A DNA stretch of 16,045 bases. Source: Betaproteobacteria bacterium. Lineage in GTDB: Bacteria > Pseudomonadota > Gammaproteobacteria > Burkholderiales > Burkholderiaceae_E. The stretch is taken from the NCBI GenBank assembly GCA_009925965.1, contig RFPW01000030.1, forward strand, positions 1 through 16,045, written 5' to 3'. The position numbers were made by a program, and so were the translations under genes. The notes under the pieces were generated by a model. It searched no databases. It was not told the origin of the DNA and worked only from the letters and a program-made list of their open reading frames with translations. Of the stretch, positions 1-8,104 are shown piece by piece. Within the stretch, counting starts at the first letter, position 1. Every line of letters starts with the position of its first letter.

Positions 1-1
1 A

Positions 2-583
2 AAGCAATTTCTAAAGTCGATCCATCGCACGGGATTTGGCGTTAATTTGTTTGACGGCTGGCGGTATCTCGATAAAGGCGAGCCCGGACAAGACTGCAGC
101 CGGCGTCCGCTCAATCCGCAGTTCGTGCTCAATGAATCGCGTTACCGGGGAGCCAGCGTTTTGTTGGCGCGCCGCAACTTTGGTTGTGGGTCGAGCCGTG
201 AGCATGCGCCTTGGGCATTGCAGGACTATGGATTTCGCGCGGTCATCGCCCCGAGCTTTGCCGACATCTTTTTTAATAATTGTTTCAAGAACGGGCTGTT
301 GCCGATCGTCTTGCCGGACTCGGCGGTTGACCGCCTGTTCGCCGACGCGGCCGTCTTCCCGGGCTTTGAATTGGTGATCGATCTGGGCGAGCAACGGGTG
401 GTCTCCCCAGATGGGTCCATCGCCTTTTCGTTTGAGGTCGACTCCCACAGGCGCTGGTGTCTGATGAACGGCTTTGACGATATCGGTCTGACGTTGCGTC
501 ATGCGGACCTGATTCGGGAGTTCGAGGCGCGCCGCCTTGCTGAACAGCCCTGGCTCGGACGCACACTCGATTCAACGAATTGA
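2..583 (+). CDS. leuD: 3-isopropylmalate dehydratase small subunit, 5' end outside window
   Basis: LeuD pairs with LeuC to isomerise 2-isopropylmalate to 3-isopropylmalate in cytosolic leucine synthesis. The frame is open from base 2 and gives 193 residues starting KQFLKSIHRTGFG, which is where LeuD proteins are about 25 residues in, so the true start lies left of the window. Family landmarks seen are NLFDGWRYLD near the start, the NFGCGSSREHAPWAL block (swivel domain of the aconitase family) and the following FRAVIAPSFADIFFNN segment, with TGA at 581-583. A TTG at position 47 could be taken as a start but would delete conserved N-terminal residues. leuB follows after 16 bases, as usual. Apart from the cut 5' end the gene looks intact. 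Confidence 0.95.
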   Translation, partial: KQFLKSIHRTGFGVNLFDGWRYLDKGEPGQDCSRRPLNPQFVLNESRYRGASVLLARRNFGCGSSREHAPWALQDYGFRAVIAPSFADIFFNNCFKNGLLPIVLPDSAVDRLFADAAVFPGFELVIDLGEQRVVSPDGSIAFSFEVDSHRRWCLMNGFDDIGLTLRHADLIREFEARRLAEQPWLGRTLDSTN

Positions 584-599
584 AACAATAGGGAAATTG

Positions 600-1670
600 A
601 TGAAGATTGCGGTACTTGCCGGCGATGGCATTGGCTCCGAGATCACGACGCAGGCGCTGCGGGTTCTCGATGTGTTGGTTCGGGACGGGTTACATGCTGA
701 GATCAAGCATGGTCTCGTCGGGGGCGCCGCCGTGGATGCCACCGGGGACCCGCTGCCAGAGGCGACCGAGCAGCTTTGCGCGGGGTCCGATGCGATTCTC
801 TTTGGCGCGGTCGGCGGCCCGCAATACGACGGACTGCCCCGCGCGCAGCGCCCTGAGCAAGGATTGCTTCGGTTGCGCAAGCGTTTTGATTTATTTGCTA
901 ATCTGCGTCCGGCGCTGGTCTATGACGAATTGGCCCATGCCAGTCCGCTCAAGCACGAGCTTGTACTCGGGCTGGACCTGCTGATCGTTCGGGAACTCAC
1001 AAGCGATATTTATTTTGGCCAGCCCCGCGGCATCCGGATCAACGACGCCGGCGAGCGCGAGGGGTTCGACACGATGCGCTATACCGAAGGCGAGATCCGG
1101 CGGATTGCGCATTCGGCGTTTCAGGCGGCGCGAAAGCGCTCGGCGCGCGTGACGTCGATTGATAAGAGCAACGTGCTTGAAACCACCCAGCTTTGGAAGG
1201 ATGTCGTCACCGAGGTGGGCCGCGAGTATCCCGATGTCACTCTGGTGCACATGCTGGTCGACAACGCTGCAATGCAGCTGGTGCGCAATCCCCGACAGTT
1301 CGACGTCATACTAGCCGGCAACATGTTTGGCGACATTCTGTCGGATGAGGCTTCTATGCTAACCGGCTCGATTGGCTTGCTGCCCAGCGCATCGCTCAAT
1401 GCAGAGGGCTTTGGGATGTACGAACCGATCCATGGTTCGGCACCCGATATTGCCGGCAAGGATTTGGCAAACCCCCTCGCAACGATTCTTTCGTTGGCCA
1501 TGATGTTGCGGTATTCGCTTGATCACGAAGCGGCCGCATTGCGGGTCGAACAGGCCGTGCGGTCGGTACTGGCGCGCGGGTTCAGAACGGGCGACATCGC
1601 TCAGGCTGATGAGCCTACGGTTGGCTGTCGGGCGATGGGTGACGCGGTCGTTGCCGCATTGGGAGACTGA
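600..1670 (+). CDS. leuB: 3-isopropylmalate dehydrogenase
   Basis: Oxidatively decarboxylates 3-isopropylmalate to 2-oxoisocaproate with NAD+, the third specific step of leucine synthesis. The 356-residue product has the usual family length. It opens MKIAVLAGDGIGSE, has the substrate-binding block around RELTSDIYFGQPRG (131-144, Tyr138), the catalytic lysine in SIDKSN (Lys189), the metal-binding aspartates in LVDNAA (Asp221) and in the GDILSDE part of the isocitrate/isopropylmalate dehydrogenase signature (Asp245, Asp249), and EPIHGSAPDIAGK near 275-287. ATG at 600 is chosen because AGGGA at 590-594 lies five bases upstream and homologues begin here. The frame is open back to a TTG at 537, but that extension overlaps leuD and has no family resemblance. 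asd begins two bases after its stop. Confidence 0.97.
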   Translation: MKIAVLAGDGIGSEITTQALRVLDVLVRDGLHAEIKHGLVGGAAVDATGDPLPEATEQLCAGSDAILFGAVGGPQYDGLPRAQRPEQGLLRLRKRFDLFANLRPALVYDELAHASPLKHELVLGLDLLIVRELTSDIYFGQPRGIRINDAGEREGFDTMRYTEGEIRRIAHSAFQAARKRSARVTSIDKSNVLETTQLWKDVVTEVGREYPDVTLVHMLVDNAAMQLVRNPRQFDVILAGNMFGDILSDEASMLTGSIGLLPSASLNAEGFGMYEPIHGSAPDIAGKDLANPLATILSLAMMLRYSLDHEAAALRVEQAVRSVLARGFRTGDIAQADEPTVGCRAMGDAVVAALGD

Positions 1671-1672
1671 AC

Positions 1673-2806
1673 GTGCTACGTGTTGGAATGGTGGGATGGC
1701 GTGGAATGGTCGGGTCGGTCTTGCTCGACCGGATGCAGTCTGAGGGGGACTTCGCCCATATTGAACCCACCTTTTTCAGCACTTCTAACGCGGGGGGCGA
1801 CGCACCCGCGCTGGGTCAGTCAGGTGGTGAATCGAAGCTCAAGGACGCCACCGATCTGGCCGCGCTGGGTCAGATGGATGTGGTTCTGACCTGTCAGGGC
1901 GGCGACTGGACGCAGGCGATTTATCCACAACTGCGCTCGGCTGGCTGGCAGGGCATCTGGATCGATGCGGCCTCCACCTTGCGAATGCGCGAGCATGCAC
2001 TGATTGTTCTGGATCCGGTTAACCGGGAGATCATCGATGCAGGACTCAAATCGGGAGTTCGCGATTTTATTGGCGGCAACTGCACCGTCTCCCTGATGAT
2101 GATGGCCATGGGAGGATTGCTGCGTGCGGGGCATGTCGAGTGGATCAGCGCCATGACCTATCAGGCTGCATCGGGTGCTGGCGCTCAGAACATGCGCGAG
2201 CTACTCCAGCAGATGGGCGTATTGCACGGGGCTGTGGCGTCTGAGTTGGCGGATCCGTCCTCAGCGATTCTTGAGATCGACCGTAAGGTCACGGCGGCCA
2301 TCCGCGGCACCGATCTGCCAACCCAACATTTCCGTGGTGTCCCTTTGGCCGGGTCATTGATCCCCTGGATCGATGTCCCCGTTGATCATGGCCAATCCAA
2401 AGAGGAGTGGAAAGGCGGGGCCGAACTCAACAAGATCCTTGGTGGTCCTGCGTTTCGAAGTTCGGGCAGCATCCCGGTCGATGGGCTCTGTGTCCGGGTT
2501 GGCGCAATGCGCTGTCATTCGCAGGGTTTGACGATCAAGCTGCGCAAATCGATCCCGATCGATGAAGTGAACGCATTACTGGCAGGTGGCAATGACTGGG
2601 TCAGGGTCGTGCCCAACGAGCGCGAGCGTTCAGAACGCGAATTGACGCCTGCCGCTGTGACGGGTTCACTCCAGGTCCCGATCGGACGTCTGCATTCGCT
2701 TGCGATGGGGCCCGAATATCTCGCTGCATTCACCTGCGGCGATCAGTTGCTTTGGGGCGCAGCCGAACCGCTGCGCCGGATGCTTCGAATCCTCGTTGAG
2801 CGTTGA
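1673..2806 (+). CDS. asd: Aspartate-semialdehyde dehydrogenase
   Basis: Reduces aspartyl-4-phosphate to aspartate semialdehyde with NADPH, the branch point to lysine/diaminopimelate, threonine and methionine. The 377-residue protein follows the E. coli-type Asd along its whole length: VGMVGWRGMVGSVL nucleotide-binding start, FFSTS at 34-38, the catalytic cysteine in GGNCTVSL (Cys137), TYQAASGAGAQNMREL (162-177), and VPLAGSLIPWID (223-234). The catalytic histidine is in RCHSQ (His282), and the end is GDQLLWGAAEPLRRMLR. The start is GTG at 1673 with GGGAG at 1661-1665 inside the end of leuB, so translation is probably coupled. The neighbouring metZ at the other end of the cluster uses carbon derived from this product. 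Confidence 0.97.
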   Translation: MLRVGMVGWRGMVGSVLLDRMQSEGDFAHIEPTFFSTSNAGGDAPALGQSGGESKLKDATDLAALGQMDVVLTCQGGDWTQAIYPQLRSAGWQGIWIDAASTLRMREHALIVLDPVNREIIDAGLKSGVRDFIGGNCTVSLMMMAMGGLLRAGHVEWISAMTYQAASGAGAQNMRELLQQMGVLHGAVASELADPSSAILEIDRKVTAAIRGTDLPTQHFRGVPLAGSLIPWIDVPVDHGQSKEEWKGGAELNKILGGPAFRSSGSIPVDGLCVRVGAMRCHSQGLTIKLRKSIPIDEVNALLAGGNDWVRVVPNERERSERELTPAAVTGSLQVPIGRLHSLAMGPEYLAAFTCGDQLLWGAAEPLRRMLRILVER

Positions 2807-2862
2807 ATTTTTCAGGTTGTTCTTAACCGGTCTGGCCGGACCGTGGTGCTAGCCTTGAGGGC

Positions 2863-3681
2863 ATGAAATTCATTTTTTCAATCTTGCTTGCGTCAGCGTT
2901 GAGCATGGCCGCGGCGCAGGGGCCCGAAGGGACTTATCGGGTTCGTCCCGGTGAATCCCTGGCGGCGATTGCAAATGCTCTGGTTTTGCAGGAGGTCGTG
3001 GCCGGCGCCGAGAAGCCGAGTGTTGCGCAGCGGATGCTCGCTATTTATCGGGCTAATCCGAAGGCATTCTCGGGGTCAATGAATCAGTTGCTTGAGGGGT
3101 CGGAGTTGCGGCTACCTAGTGCAGCTGAGATCGCCGCGATCAATCCCGTATTGGCTCGTCTCGAACTCGCCGACCAGACCTCCAACAACATCACTCAAAT
3201 CGCTCAACCCTCGGACGAGGAAGTGATCGCCGGACTTCAAAAAGCCCTCCGACGCAAGGATCGAGAGTTGGTCGCTCTACGGGCCGAATTAGAGGGGCGG
3301 CGCGAGCCATTGCCGGTGCCGGGTGCTGCACCTCAGGCGGCTGCCCCCGCTCCGCTGACGGCCCCTGTCGGGGAGCGCGTCACTGCGAGCGCTGCACCGA
3401 TCGCAGCAGGGCGGGCTGCGCAGGGTGTCTTTTCGCCGGGTGGACTCGCCGTCGCTGGTGCGGTCGCGTTATTGGGTGGATTTGGCCTGCTTTGGACCTT
3501 GCGAGGACGCGATCGGGGTTCTCGTGGTGTCGCTGAGTTCACCGAGATGACCCCGGTGAGCGAGGTTGGGGCAGCCTCGAATTCAGTGCTCCAGGCCGAG
3601 GTGTTGCAGCGCATACCTGATTTGTCGGGGTTCAGTGGTTTGGGTTCGCCGACGCCGCGAGCGCGTGATCCGAACGTATGA
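2863..3681 (+). CDS. fimV: Short FimV-like, LysM-type envelope protein
   Basis: Occupies the place of fimV between asd and truA and shares its N-terminal plan, but is only 272 residues, whereas FimV proteins usually run to several hundred. Residues 1-18 look like a signal peptide ending Ala-Ala-Ala. Residues 25-38 (YRVRPGESLAAIAN) and 61-86 (IYRANPKAF...LRLPS) match the FimV core with its LysM-like peptidoglycan-binding fold. Residues 118-146 are a likely coiled coil, 150-187 an Ala/Pro-rich linker, and 193-213 a transmembrane helix followed by Arg/Lys, leaving a cytoplasmic tail of about 58 residues. The tail lacks room for the TPR repeats of long FimV proteins. FimV organises polar type IV pilus and motility machinery; whether this short form does is unknown. 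The stop overlaps the truA start (ATGA). GAGGG lies unusually close to the ATG, so initiation may be weak. Confidence 0.8.
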   Translation: MKFIFSILLASALSMAAAQGPEGTYRVRPGESLAAIANALVLQEVVAGAEKPSVAQRMLAIYRANPKAFSGSMNQLLEGSELRLPSAAEIAAINPVLARLELADQTSNNITQIAQPSDEEVIAGLQKALRRKDRELVALRAELEGRREPLPVPGAAPQAAAPAPLTAPVGERVTASAAPIAAGRAAQGVFSPGGLAVAGAVALLGGFGLLWTLRGRDRGSRGVAEFTEMTPVSEVGAASNSVLQAEVLQRIPDLSGFSGLGSPTPRARDPNV

Positions 3682-4460
3682 AGATTGCACTCGGTCTCGC
3701 CTATGACGGTTCGCCCTACCAGGGCTGGCAAACGCAGCCGGGTGGTGGGGCGGTGCAAGATTTTCTTCAGTCCGCGTTGGCGGAGGTTTCAGGTCACCCG
3801 GTGGCGACCATTTGTGCGGGCCGAACCGATGCCGGCGTCCATGCAACGGCTCAGGTCGTTCATTTTGAGACAACGGTTGATCGCCCGCTGACGGCGTGGG
3901 TCCGGGGGGCCAACGCGCATTTGCCCGGCGAGATTGCAGTGCAATGGGCGCGTGTCGTGGAGGCACATTTCCATGCCCGCTACTCGGCCCGGGCGCGCAG
4001 TTATCGCTATCTGATTTTGCGCTCGCCGGTTCGTCAACCCTTGTGGCGTTCGCAGGCGGCCTGGGTCTTTCGGCCTCTTGACCTCGAGTCGATGCGCTCT
4101 GCGGCCGCGCGTCTCGTCGGGGAGCATGATTTTTCTGCGTTTCGAGCGGCTGCGTGTCAGGCAGCGACCCCGGTCCGTCAGGTCTACGATTTAACGATCG
4201 CTGAGCGAGATGCTTTTCTCGCCATCTCGATTCGGGCGAATGCGTTCCTGCACCACATGGTCCGTAACCTTGTCGGTGCGTTGGTCGAGGTCGGCTTGGG
4301 GCATCGCTCTCCCGACTGGATCGATGAGTTGCTGAACCTTCGCGATCGCCGTCTTTCGGCTCGAACTTTTCCGGCCTGCGGCCTCACCCTGGTTGGGGTC
4401 GACTATGCGCCGGAATATGATTTACCGAGGCCGGGTGCTACGGCCCCGGGTCCCTGGTAG
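3678..4460 (+). CDS. truA: tRNA pseudouridine(38-40) synthase
   Basis: Converts uridines 38-40 in the tRNA anticodon stem-loop to pseudouridine. The 260-residue product has the usual length and the TruA landmarks: LAYDGSPYQGWQ at the N terminus, the catalytic aspartate in AGRTDAGVHA (Asp51), FHARYSARARSYRY, the substrate-contact region HDFSAFRAA (125-133), and the C-terminal FLHHMVRNLVGALVEVG block. Its ATG overlaps the TGA of the FimV-like gene by four bases, so the two are probably translationally coupled. Co-location with fimV and trpF is the conserved arrangement in beta- and gammaproteobacteria. The last dozen residues (Pro/Gly/Ala-rich, ending in Trp) are not conserved. Confidence 0.96.
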   Translation: MKIALGLAYDGSPYQGWQTQPGGGAVQDFLQSALAEVSGHPVATICAGRTDAGVHATAQVVHFETTVDRPLTAWVRGANAHLPGEIAVQWARVVEAHFHARYSARARSYRYLILRSPVRQPLWRSQAAWVFRPLDLESMRSAAARLVGEHDFSAFRAAACQAATPVRQVYDLTIAERDAFLAISIRANAFLHHMVRNLVGALVEVGLGHRSPDWIDELLNLRDRRLSARTFPACGLTLVGVDYAPEYDLPRPGATAPGPW

Positions 4461-4463
4461 GGC

Positions 4464-4468
4464 GGAGG
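4464..4468 (+). promoter_or_regulatory. Ribosome binding site deciding the trpF start
   Basis: GGAGG, five bases before GTG 4474 and just after the truA stop (4458-4460). It supports the GTG start over the longer open frame that begins inside truA. Confidence 0.8.
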
Positions 4469-4473
4469 GTGTC

Positions 4474-5196
4474 GTGCGCACGCGTGTAAAGTTTTGTGGC
4501 TTGGTCGAGTCAGCCGATCTTGACTGCGCAGTTCGTCTGGGCGTCGATGCGATTGGGTTTGTGCTGTGGCCTCGCAGTCCGCGGGCGCTGACCGTTGAAC
4601 AGGCGGCCGCGTTACGGCGCCAGTTGCCCAGTTGGGTGATGGCGGTCGGCCTGATGGTGAATGCGAAGCCCATCGAAGTCGCGGATGCGGTCAGTGGCAT
4701 CGGCCTTGACGTTGTTCAGTTCCATGGCGATGAAACACCCGAGGAATGTGGTCTGTCGCCGATCCCCTGGTGGCGGGCCGTTCGTATGCGCTCTGCGAAT
4801 GATCTGGCTCACGCCCTCGACCAGTATCCACAGGCCGAGGCTCTGGTTCTCGATGCCTTCTCGGATGCCTATGGTGGGAGCGGTCACTCGTTCGATTGGA
4901 ACTGGGTCGGGGCGGGAGCTAACGGCGCGGTGTCAGCCGGTAACCCCGCAGTCAAGGGCTGCGGGCCGGCGCGGATTCTCTCTGGCGGTTTGCATGGCGG
5001 TAATGTTCGCGAGGCCATTGTGAAGGTTCGCCCGGGTTGGGTCGACGTATCCAGTGGGATTCAGGTCGAGGGTGCTCCGCGCGTAAAATCCGAGTCACGG
5101 ATGCAGGACTTTATGTCCCAGGTGTTCGCGGCAGATTGCGCGGCAGATTGCGCGGTACCCTTGGAGTTGCGGCAACTCGCTGCAAGCGACGATTGA
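4474..5196 (+). CDS. trpF: Phosphoribosylanthranilate isomerase
   Basis: Performs the Amadori rearrangement of phosphoribosylanthranilate to CdRP in tryptophan synthesis; a cytosolic TIM barrel. GTG at 4474 is chosen because GGAGG at 4464-4468 is five bases upstream and the product then opens MRTRVKFCGL, as TrpF proteins do. The longer frame to 4393 runs into truA and adds an unrelated basic leader. Seen are the catalytic cysteine in KFCGL (Cys8), GFVLWPRSPRAL, VQFHGDE, the catalytic aspartate in LVLDAF (Asp127) followed by GGSGHSFDW, LSGGLHGGNV and DVSSGIQ. The 240 residues exceed the usual 205-220. There is a Gly/Ala/Asn-rich insertion at about 147-164 and an extended tail with a duplicated ADCA segment at 219-227. 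All catalytic motifs are intact, so it should be active. Confidence 0.95.
   Translation: MRTRVKFCGLVESADLDCAVRLGVDAIGFVLWPRSPRALTVEQAAALRRQLPSWVMAVGLMVNAKPIEVADAVSGIGLDVVQFHGDETPEECGLSPIPWWRAVRMRSANDLAHALDQYPQAEALVLDAFSDAYGGSGHSFDWNWVGAGANGAVSAGNPAVKGCGPARILSGGLHGGNVREAIVKVRPGWVDVSSGIQVEGAPRVKSESRMQDFMSQVFAADCAADCAVPLELRQLAASDD
5128..5154 (+). repeat. 12-bp tandem duplication in the trpF tail
   Basis: GCGGCAGATTGC occurs twice in perfect tandem, followed by a further GCG. It is in frame and encodes Ala-Ala-Asp-Cys twice near the C terminus of TrpF, past the conserved barrel. Confidence 0.9.
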
Positions 5197-5206
5197 TGTG
5201 TGAACT

Positions 5207-6406
5207 ATGAAACTTTATGACTTTCCCGATGCACTCGGGCATTTTGGTCCCTACGGCGGCAGCTTCGTTTCCGAGACATTGACTCATGCGCTGGACGAAC
5301 TTCGGGCGACGTATGCGCGCTACAAGGACGACCCTGACTTTGTTGCAGAGTTTCATCACGAGCTTGCGCATTTTGTAGGCCGACCCAGCCCGCTTTATCA
5401 CGCCAAGCGGTGGTCTGAACAACTGGGTGGCGCGCAGATTTTATTCAAACGCGAAGATCTGAATCACACCGGTGCGCACAAGGTCAACAATACGATTGGA
5501 CAGGCAATGTTGGCCCGCCGTATGGGCAAGCCTCGCGTGATTGCAGAAACTGGCGCAGGTCAGCATGGGGTGGCCACAGCCACCATCGCGGCGCGCTACG
5601 GCATGCGCTGTGTGGTTTATATGGGCTCGACGGACGTGGCGCGTCAGGCGGCCAATGTTTATCGCATGAAGCTTCTGGGGGCCGAAGTCGTGCCAGTCGA
5701 AAGCGGCAGCAAGACACTCAAAGATGCGCTCAATGAAGCGATGCGCGATTGGGTAACGAACGTCGAAGATACCTTCTACATTATCGGTACGGTCGCCGGT
5801 CCACACCCCTATCCGATGATGGTCCGCGATTTCCAATCGGTGATTGGACGTGAGTGTCTGACTCAGATGCCAGAGCGCTTCGGGCGCCAGCCTGATGTGG
5901 TGGTCGCGTGCGTCGGGGGCGGATCGAATGCCATCGGGATCATGCATCCGTATATCGATGTGCCGGGGGTGCGCCTGGTCGGCGTTGAGGCGGCGGGTGA
6001 AGGGGTTGAGACTGGTCGCCATTCAGCTTCGCTTTCCGCGGGGTCACCGGGCGTTTTGCATGGCAACCGGACCTACCTGCTGCAGGACGAGGATGGTCAG
6101 ATCCTGGACACCCATAGTGTGTCGGCCGGACTCGATTACCCCGGGGTTGGCCCTGAGCACGCATGGCTTAAGGACAGCGGGCGCGCGGAGTACGTTGCGG
6201 TGACGGACGCTGATGCACTGAAGGCCTTTCATGAATGTTGTCAGATCGAAGGCATCATTCCAGCGCTTGAAACGGCTCATGCCATTGCGTACGCCACTCA
6301 GTTGGCGCCAACCATGCCCCGAGATGCCCTCATCCTGGTCAATCTCTCGGGGCGCGGTGACAAGGACATGCATACCGTCGCCTCTGTATCGGGGATGGTG
6401 CTGTGA
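5207..6406 (+). CDS. trpB: Tryptophan synthase beta chain
   Basis: PLP enzyme that condenses indole with serine to give tryptophan, in an alpha2-beta2 complex with TrpA. The 399-residue product matches the family in length. GHFGPYGGSFV lies near the N terminus, the PLP lysine is in NHTGAHKVNN (Lys92), the catalytic glutamate is in AETGAGQHG (Glu114), and the phosphate-binding GGGSNA loop follows VVVACV. GRGDKD is near the C terminus. The start at 5207 is ten bases after the trpF stop and has only a weak Shine-Dalgarno match, which suggests coupling to trpF. Its stop overlaps the trpA start (GTGA). Confidence 0.97.
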   Translation: MKLYDFPDALGHFGPYGGSFVSETLTHALDELRATYARYKDDPDFVAEFHHELAHFVGRPSPLYHAKRWSEQLGGAQILFKREDLNHTGAHKVNNTIGQAMLARRMGKPRVIAETGAGQHGVATATIAARYGMRCVVYMGSTDVARQAANVYRMKLLGAEVVPVESGSKTLKDALNEAMRDWVTNVEDTFYIIGTVAGPHPYPMMVRDFQSVIGRECLTQMPERFGRQPDVVVACVGGGSNAIGIMHPYIDVPGVRLVGVEAAGEGVETGRHSASLSAGSPGVLHGNRTYLLQDEDGQILDTHSVSAGLDYPGVGPEHAWLKDSGRAEYVAVTDADALKAFHECCQIEGIIPALETAHAIAYATQLAPTMPRDALILVNLSGRGDKDMHTVASVSGMVL

Positions 6407-7218
6407 CCGATCAAACCACGCACCGGATCGCAGAACGTTTTCGTCGGCTCCGTGCGGCTGGCAAGCGGGCCCTGATCCCATACGCGGTGGCTGGCCACCC
6501 AACGCATGATGCGACCCTGGCGATCATGCAGGCAATGGTCAAGGGGGGAGCCGATATCATTGAGCTCGGCGTTCCGTTTTCTGATCCGATGGCCGATGGT
6601 CCGGTGATTCAACGGGCGACCGAGGCCTCTCTGGCCAACGGGACCCGACTGCGCGATGTGTTGGCTGCCGTTGCTAGTTTTCGGCAGACCGATTCGCAGA
6701 CCCCTGTGGTCTTGATGGGTTATCTGAACCCAATCGAACGGATGGGTACGCATGCCTTTGCGCAAGCGGCCCAGGCCGCTGGCGTGGACGGCGTCTTGGT
6801 GGTGGATCTGCCGCCCGAAGAGGCCGATGAACTCGTCCCGGTCTGGCGTGCGCACGGTATCGATCCGATTTTTTTGCTCGCCCCAACCTCAACGGCTGAA
6901 CGGATCGCTGCGGTCGCGAAAGCAGCTTCCGGCTATGTGTATTACGTATCCCTGAATGGTGTGACTGGGGCTGCGCTGATCGATCTCGACGCGGTCCTCG
7001 CCCGGGTGGAACAAATTCAGGCCGTCACCGGTTTGCCGGTGGGGGTTGGGTTTGGGATTCGGGATGCAGCAACGGCCAAGGCGATTGCCGCCCGTGCTGA
7101 TGCGATTGTGATTGGGTCGAAGTTGATTCAAATCATTGAAGAGGGTCCGGTGGCGGAAGCACCGGCTCGAGTGACACAGTTCCTGAGCACGATTCGCCAG
7201 GCCATCGACACGCATTGA
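6403..7218 (+). CDS. trpA: Tryptophan synthase alpha chain
   Basis: Cleaves indole-3-glycerol phosphate to indole and glyceraldehyde-3-phosphate and channels indole to TrpB. The 271 residues include the catalytic glutamate and aspartate in IIELGVPFSDPMADGP (Glu54, Asp65), the loop-6 region VDLPPEEADEL, LLAPTSTAERI, YYVSLNGVTGA, and the phosphate-binding VGFGIRDAATAK. The GTG start at 6403 overlaps the trpB TGA by four bases, the classical trpBA coupling that keeps the subunits equimolar. accD follows after ten bases; this trpBA-accD linkage points to a betaproteobacterium. Confidence 0.97.
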   Translation: MTDQTTHRIAERFRRLRAAGKRALIPYAVAGHPTHDATLAIMQAMVKGGADIIELGVPFSDPMADGPVIQRATEASLANGTRLRDVLAAVASFRQTDSQTPVVLMGYLNPIERMGTHAFAQAAQAAGVDGVLVVDLPPEEADELVPVWRAHGIDPIFLLAPTSTAERIAAVAKAASGYVYYVSLNGVTGAALIDLDAVLARVEQIQAVTGLPVGVGFGIRDAATAKAIAARADAIVIGSKLIQIIEEGPVAEAPARVTQFLSTIRQAIDTH

Positions 7219-7222
7219 GGAG
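7217..7222 (+). promoter_or_regulatory. Strong ribosome binding site of accD
   Basis: GAGGAG overlaps the last two bases of trpA and lies six bases before the accD ATG at 7229. Among the starts in this cluster it is one of the closest to the consensus, which fits a need for steady AccD synthesis inside a tryptophan gene run. Confidence 0.75.
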
Positions 7223-7228
7223 TCCACG

Positions 7229-8104
7229 ATGAGTTGGATCGAAAAGCTGTTACCGCCCCGAATCAACCGTGCACCTGTTGATGGGCATCGGCGGTCAATG
7301 CCCGAGGGGCTCTGGATCAAGTGCCCGGCTTGCGACGCGGCTCTTTACCGAACCGACCTCGAGGCGAACCAGTCGGTTTGCCCCAAGTGCAGTCACCATA
7401 TGCGGATCTCAGCCCGAGCGCGGCTGGAAGGGCTGCTCGATGCCGAAGGGCGCTTTGAGATCGGCCAGGAAGTGGTACCGGTCGATGCGTTGAAATTTCG
7501 CGACAGTCGTAAATATCCGGATCGTCTTCAAGAGGCGATGGAAGAGACCGGTGAAACCGACGCGCTGGTGGTCATGGGAGGGGCAGTTCACAGCATTCCG
7601 CTGGTGGCCGCAGCGTTCGAATTCGCGTTCATGGGCGGTTCGATGGGTTCGGTGGTCGGTGAGCGCTTCGTACGCGGGGTCCATGCGGCAATCGATCAAA
7701 AAATACCGTTCATTTCGATCTCGGCCAGCGGTGGCGCACGGATGCAGGAAGGCCTGCTTTCGCTCATGCAGATGAGCAAAACCACGGCCGCATTGGCCCA
7801 GCTTGCAGAAGCGAAGTTGCCATACATCTCGGTCTTGACCGATCCGACGATGGGTGGCGTCTCCGCGAGCTTTTGCTTCCTTGGCGATGTGGTTCTCGCG
7901 GAGCCTAAGGCATTGATTGGTTTTGCCGGGCCGCGGGTGATCGAGCAGACCGTCCGTGAAAAGCTGCCCGAGGGCTTTCAGCGGGCGGAGTTCCTCTTGG
8001 AAAAAGGGGCCGTGGACGCGATCGTTGATCGCCGCCTGATGCGGGAGGAAATCGCACGCTTGCTTGCGCTCCTGATGCGCCAACCTAGCGACGCCGTTGT
8101 CTGA
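7229..8104 (+). CDS. accD: Acetyl-CoA carboxylase, carboxyltransferase beta subunit
   Basis: With AccA forms the carboxyltransferase that moves CO2 from biotinyl-BCCP to acetyl-CoA, making malonyl-CoA for fatty acids. The product has 291 residues. A four-cysteine zinc ribbon sits at Cys32, Cys35, Cys51 and Cys54 (KCPACDAALY, VCPKCSHHM). The crotonase-like core follows, with MGGSMGSVVGE (135-145), the glycine-rich SASGGARMQEG (165-175), TDPTMGGVSASF (204-215), and FAGPRVIEQTVREKLPEGFQ near the end. GAGGAG at 7217-7222, six bases before the ATG, is one of the best ribosome binding sites in the window and overlaps the trpA stop. The last bases overlap the probable folC start. Confidence 0.97.
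   Translation: MSWIEKLLPPRINRAPVDGHRRSMPEGLWIKCPACDAALYRTDLEANQSVCPKCSHHMRISARARLEGLLDAEGRFEIGQEVVPVDALKFRDSRKYPDRLQEAMEETGETDALVVMGGAVHSIPLVAAAFEFAFMGGSMGSVVGERFVRGVHAAIDQKIPFISISASGGARMQEGLLSLMQMSKTTAALAQLAEAKLPYISVLTDPTMGGVSASFCFLGDVVLAEPKALIGFAGPRVIEQTVREKLPEGFQRAEFLLEKGAVDAIVDRRLMREEIARLLALLMRQPSDAVV

Noticed and set aside
537..599. N-terminal extension of leuB from TTG 537
   Set aside because: Overlaps leuD, lacks family resemblance, and the ATG at 600 has a ribosome binding site and the canonical MKIAVLAGDG start.
2828..2843. Possible terminator between asd and the FimV-like gene
   Set aside because: CGGTC and GACCG can pair around six bases, but the stem is only 5 bp and no T run follows.
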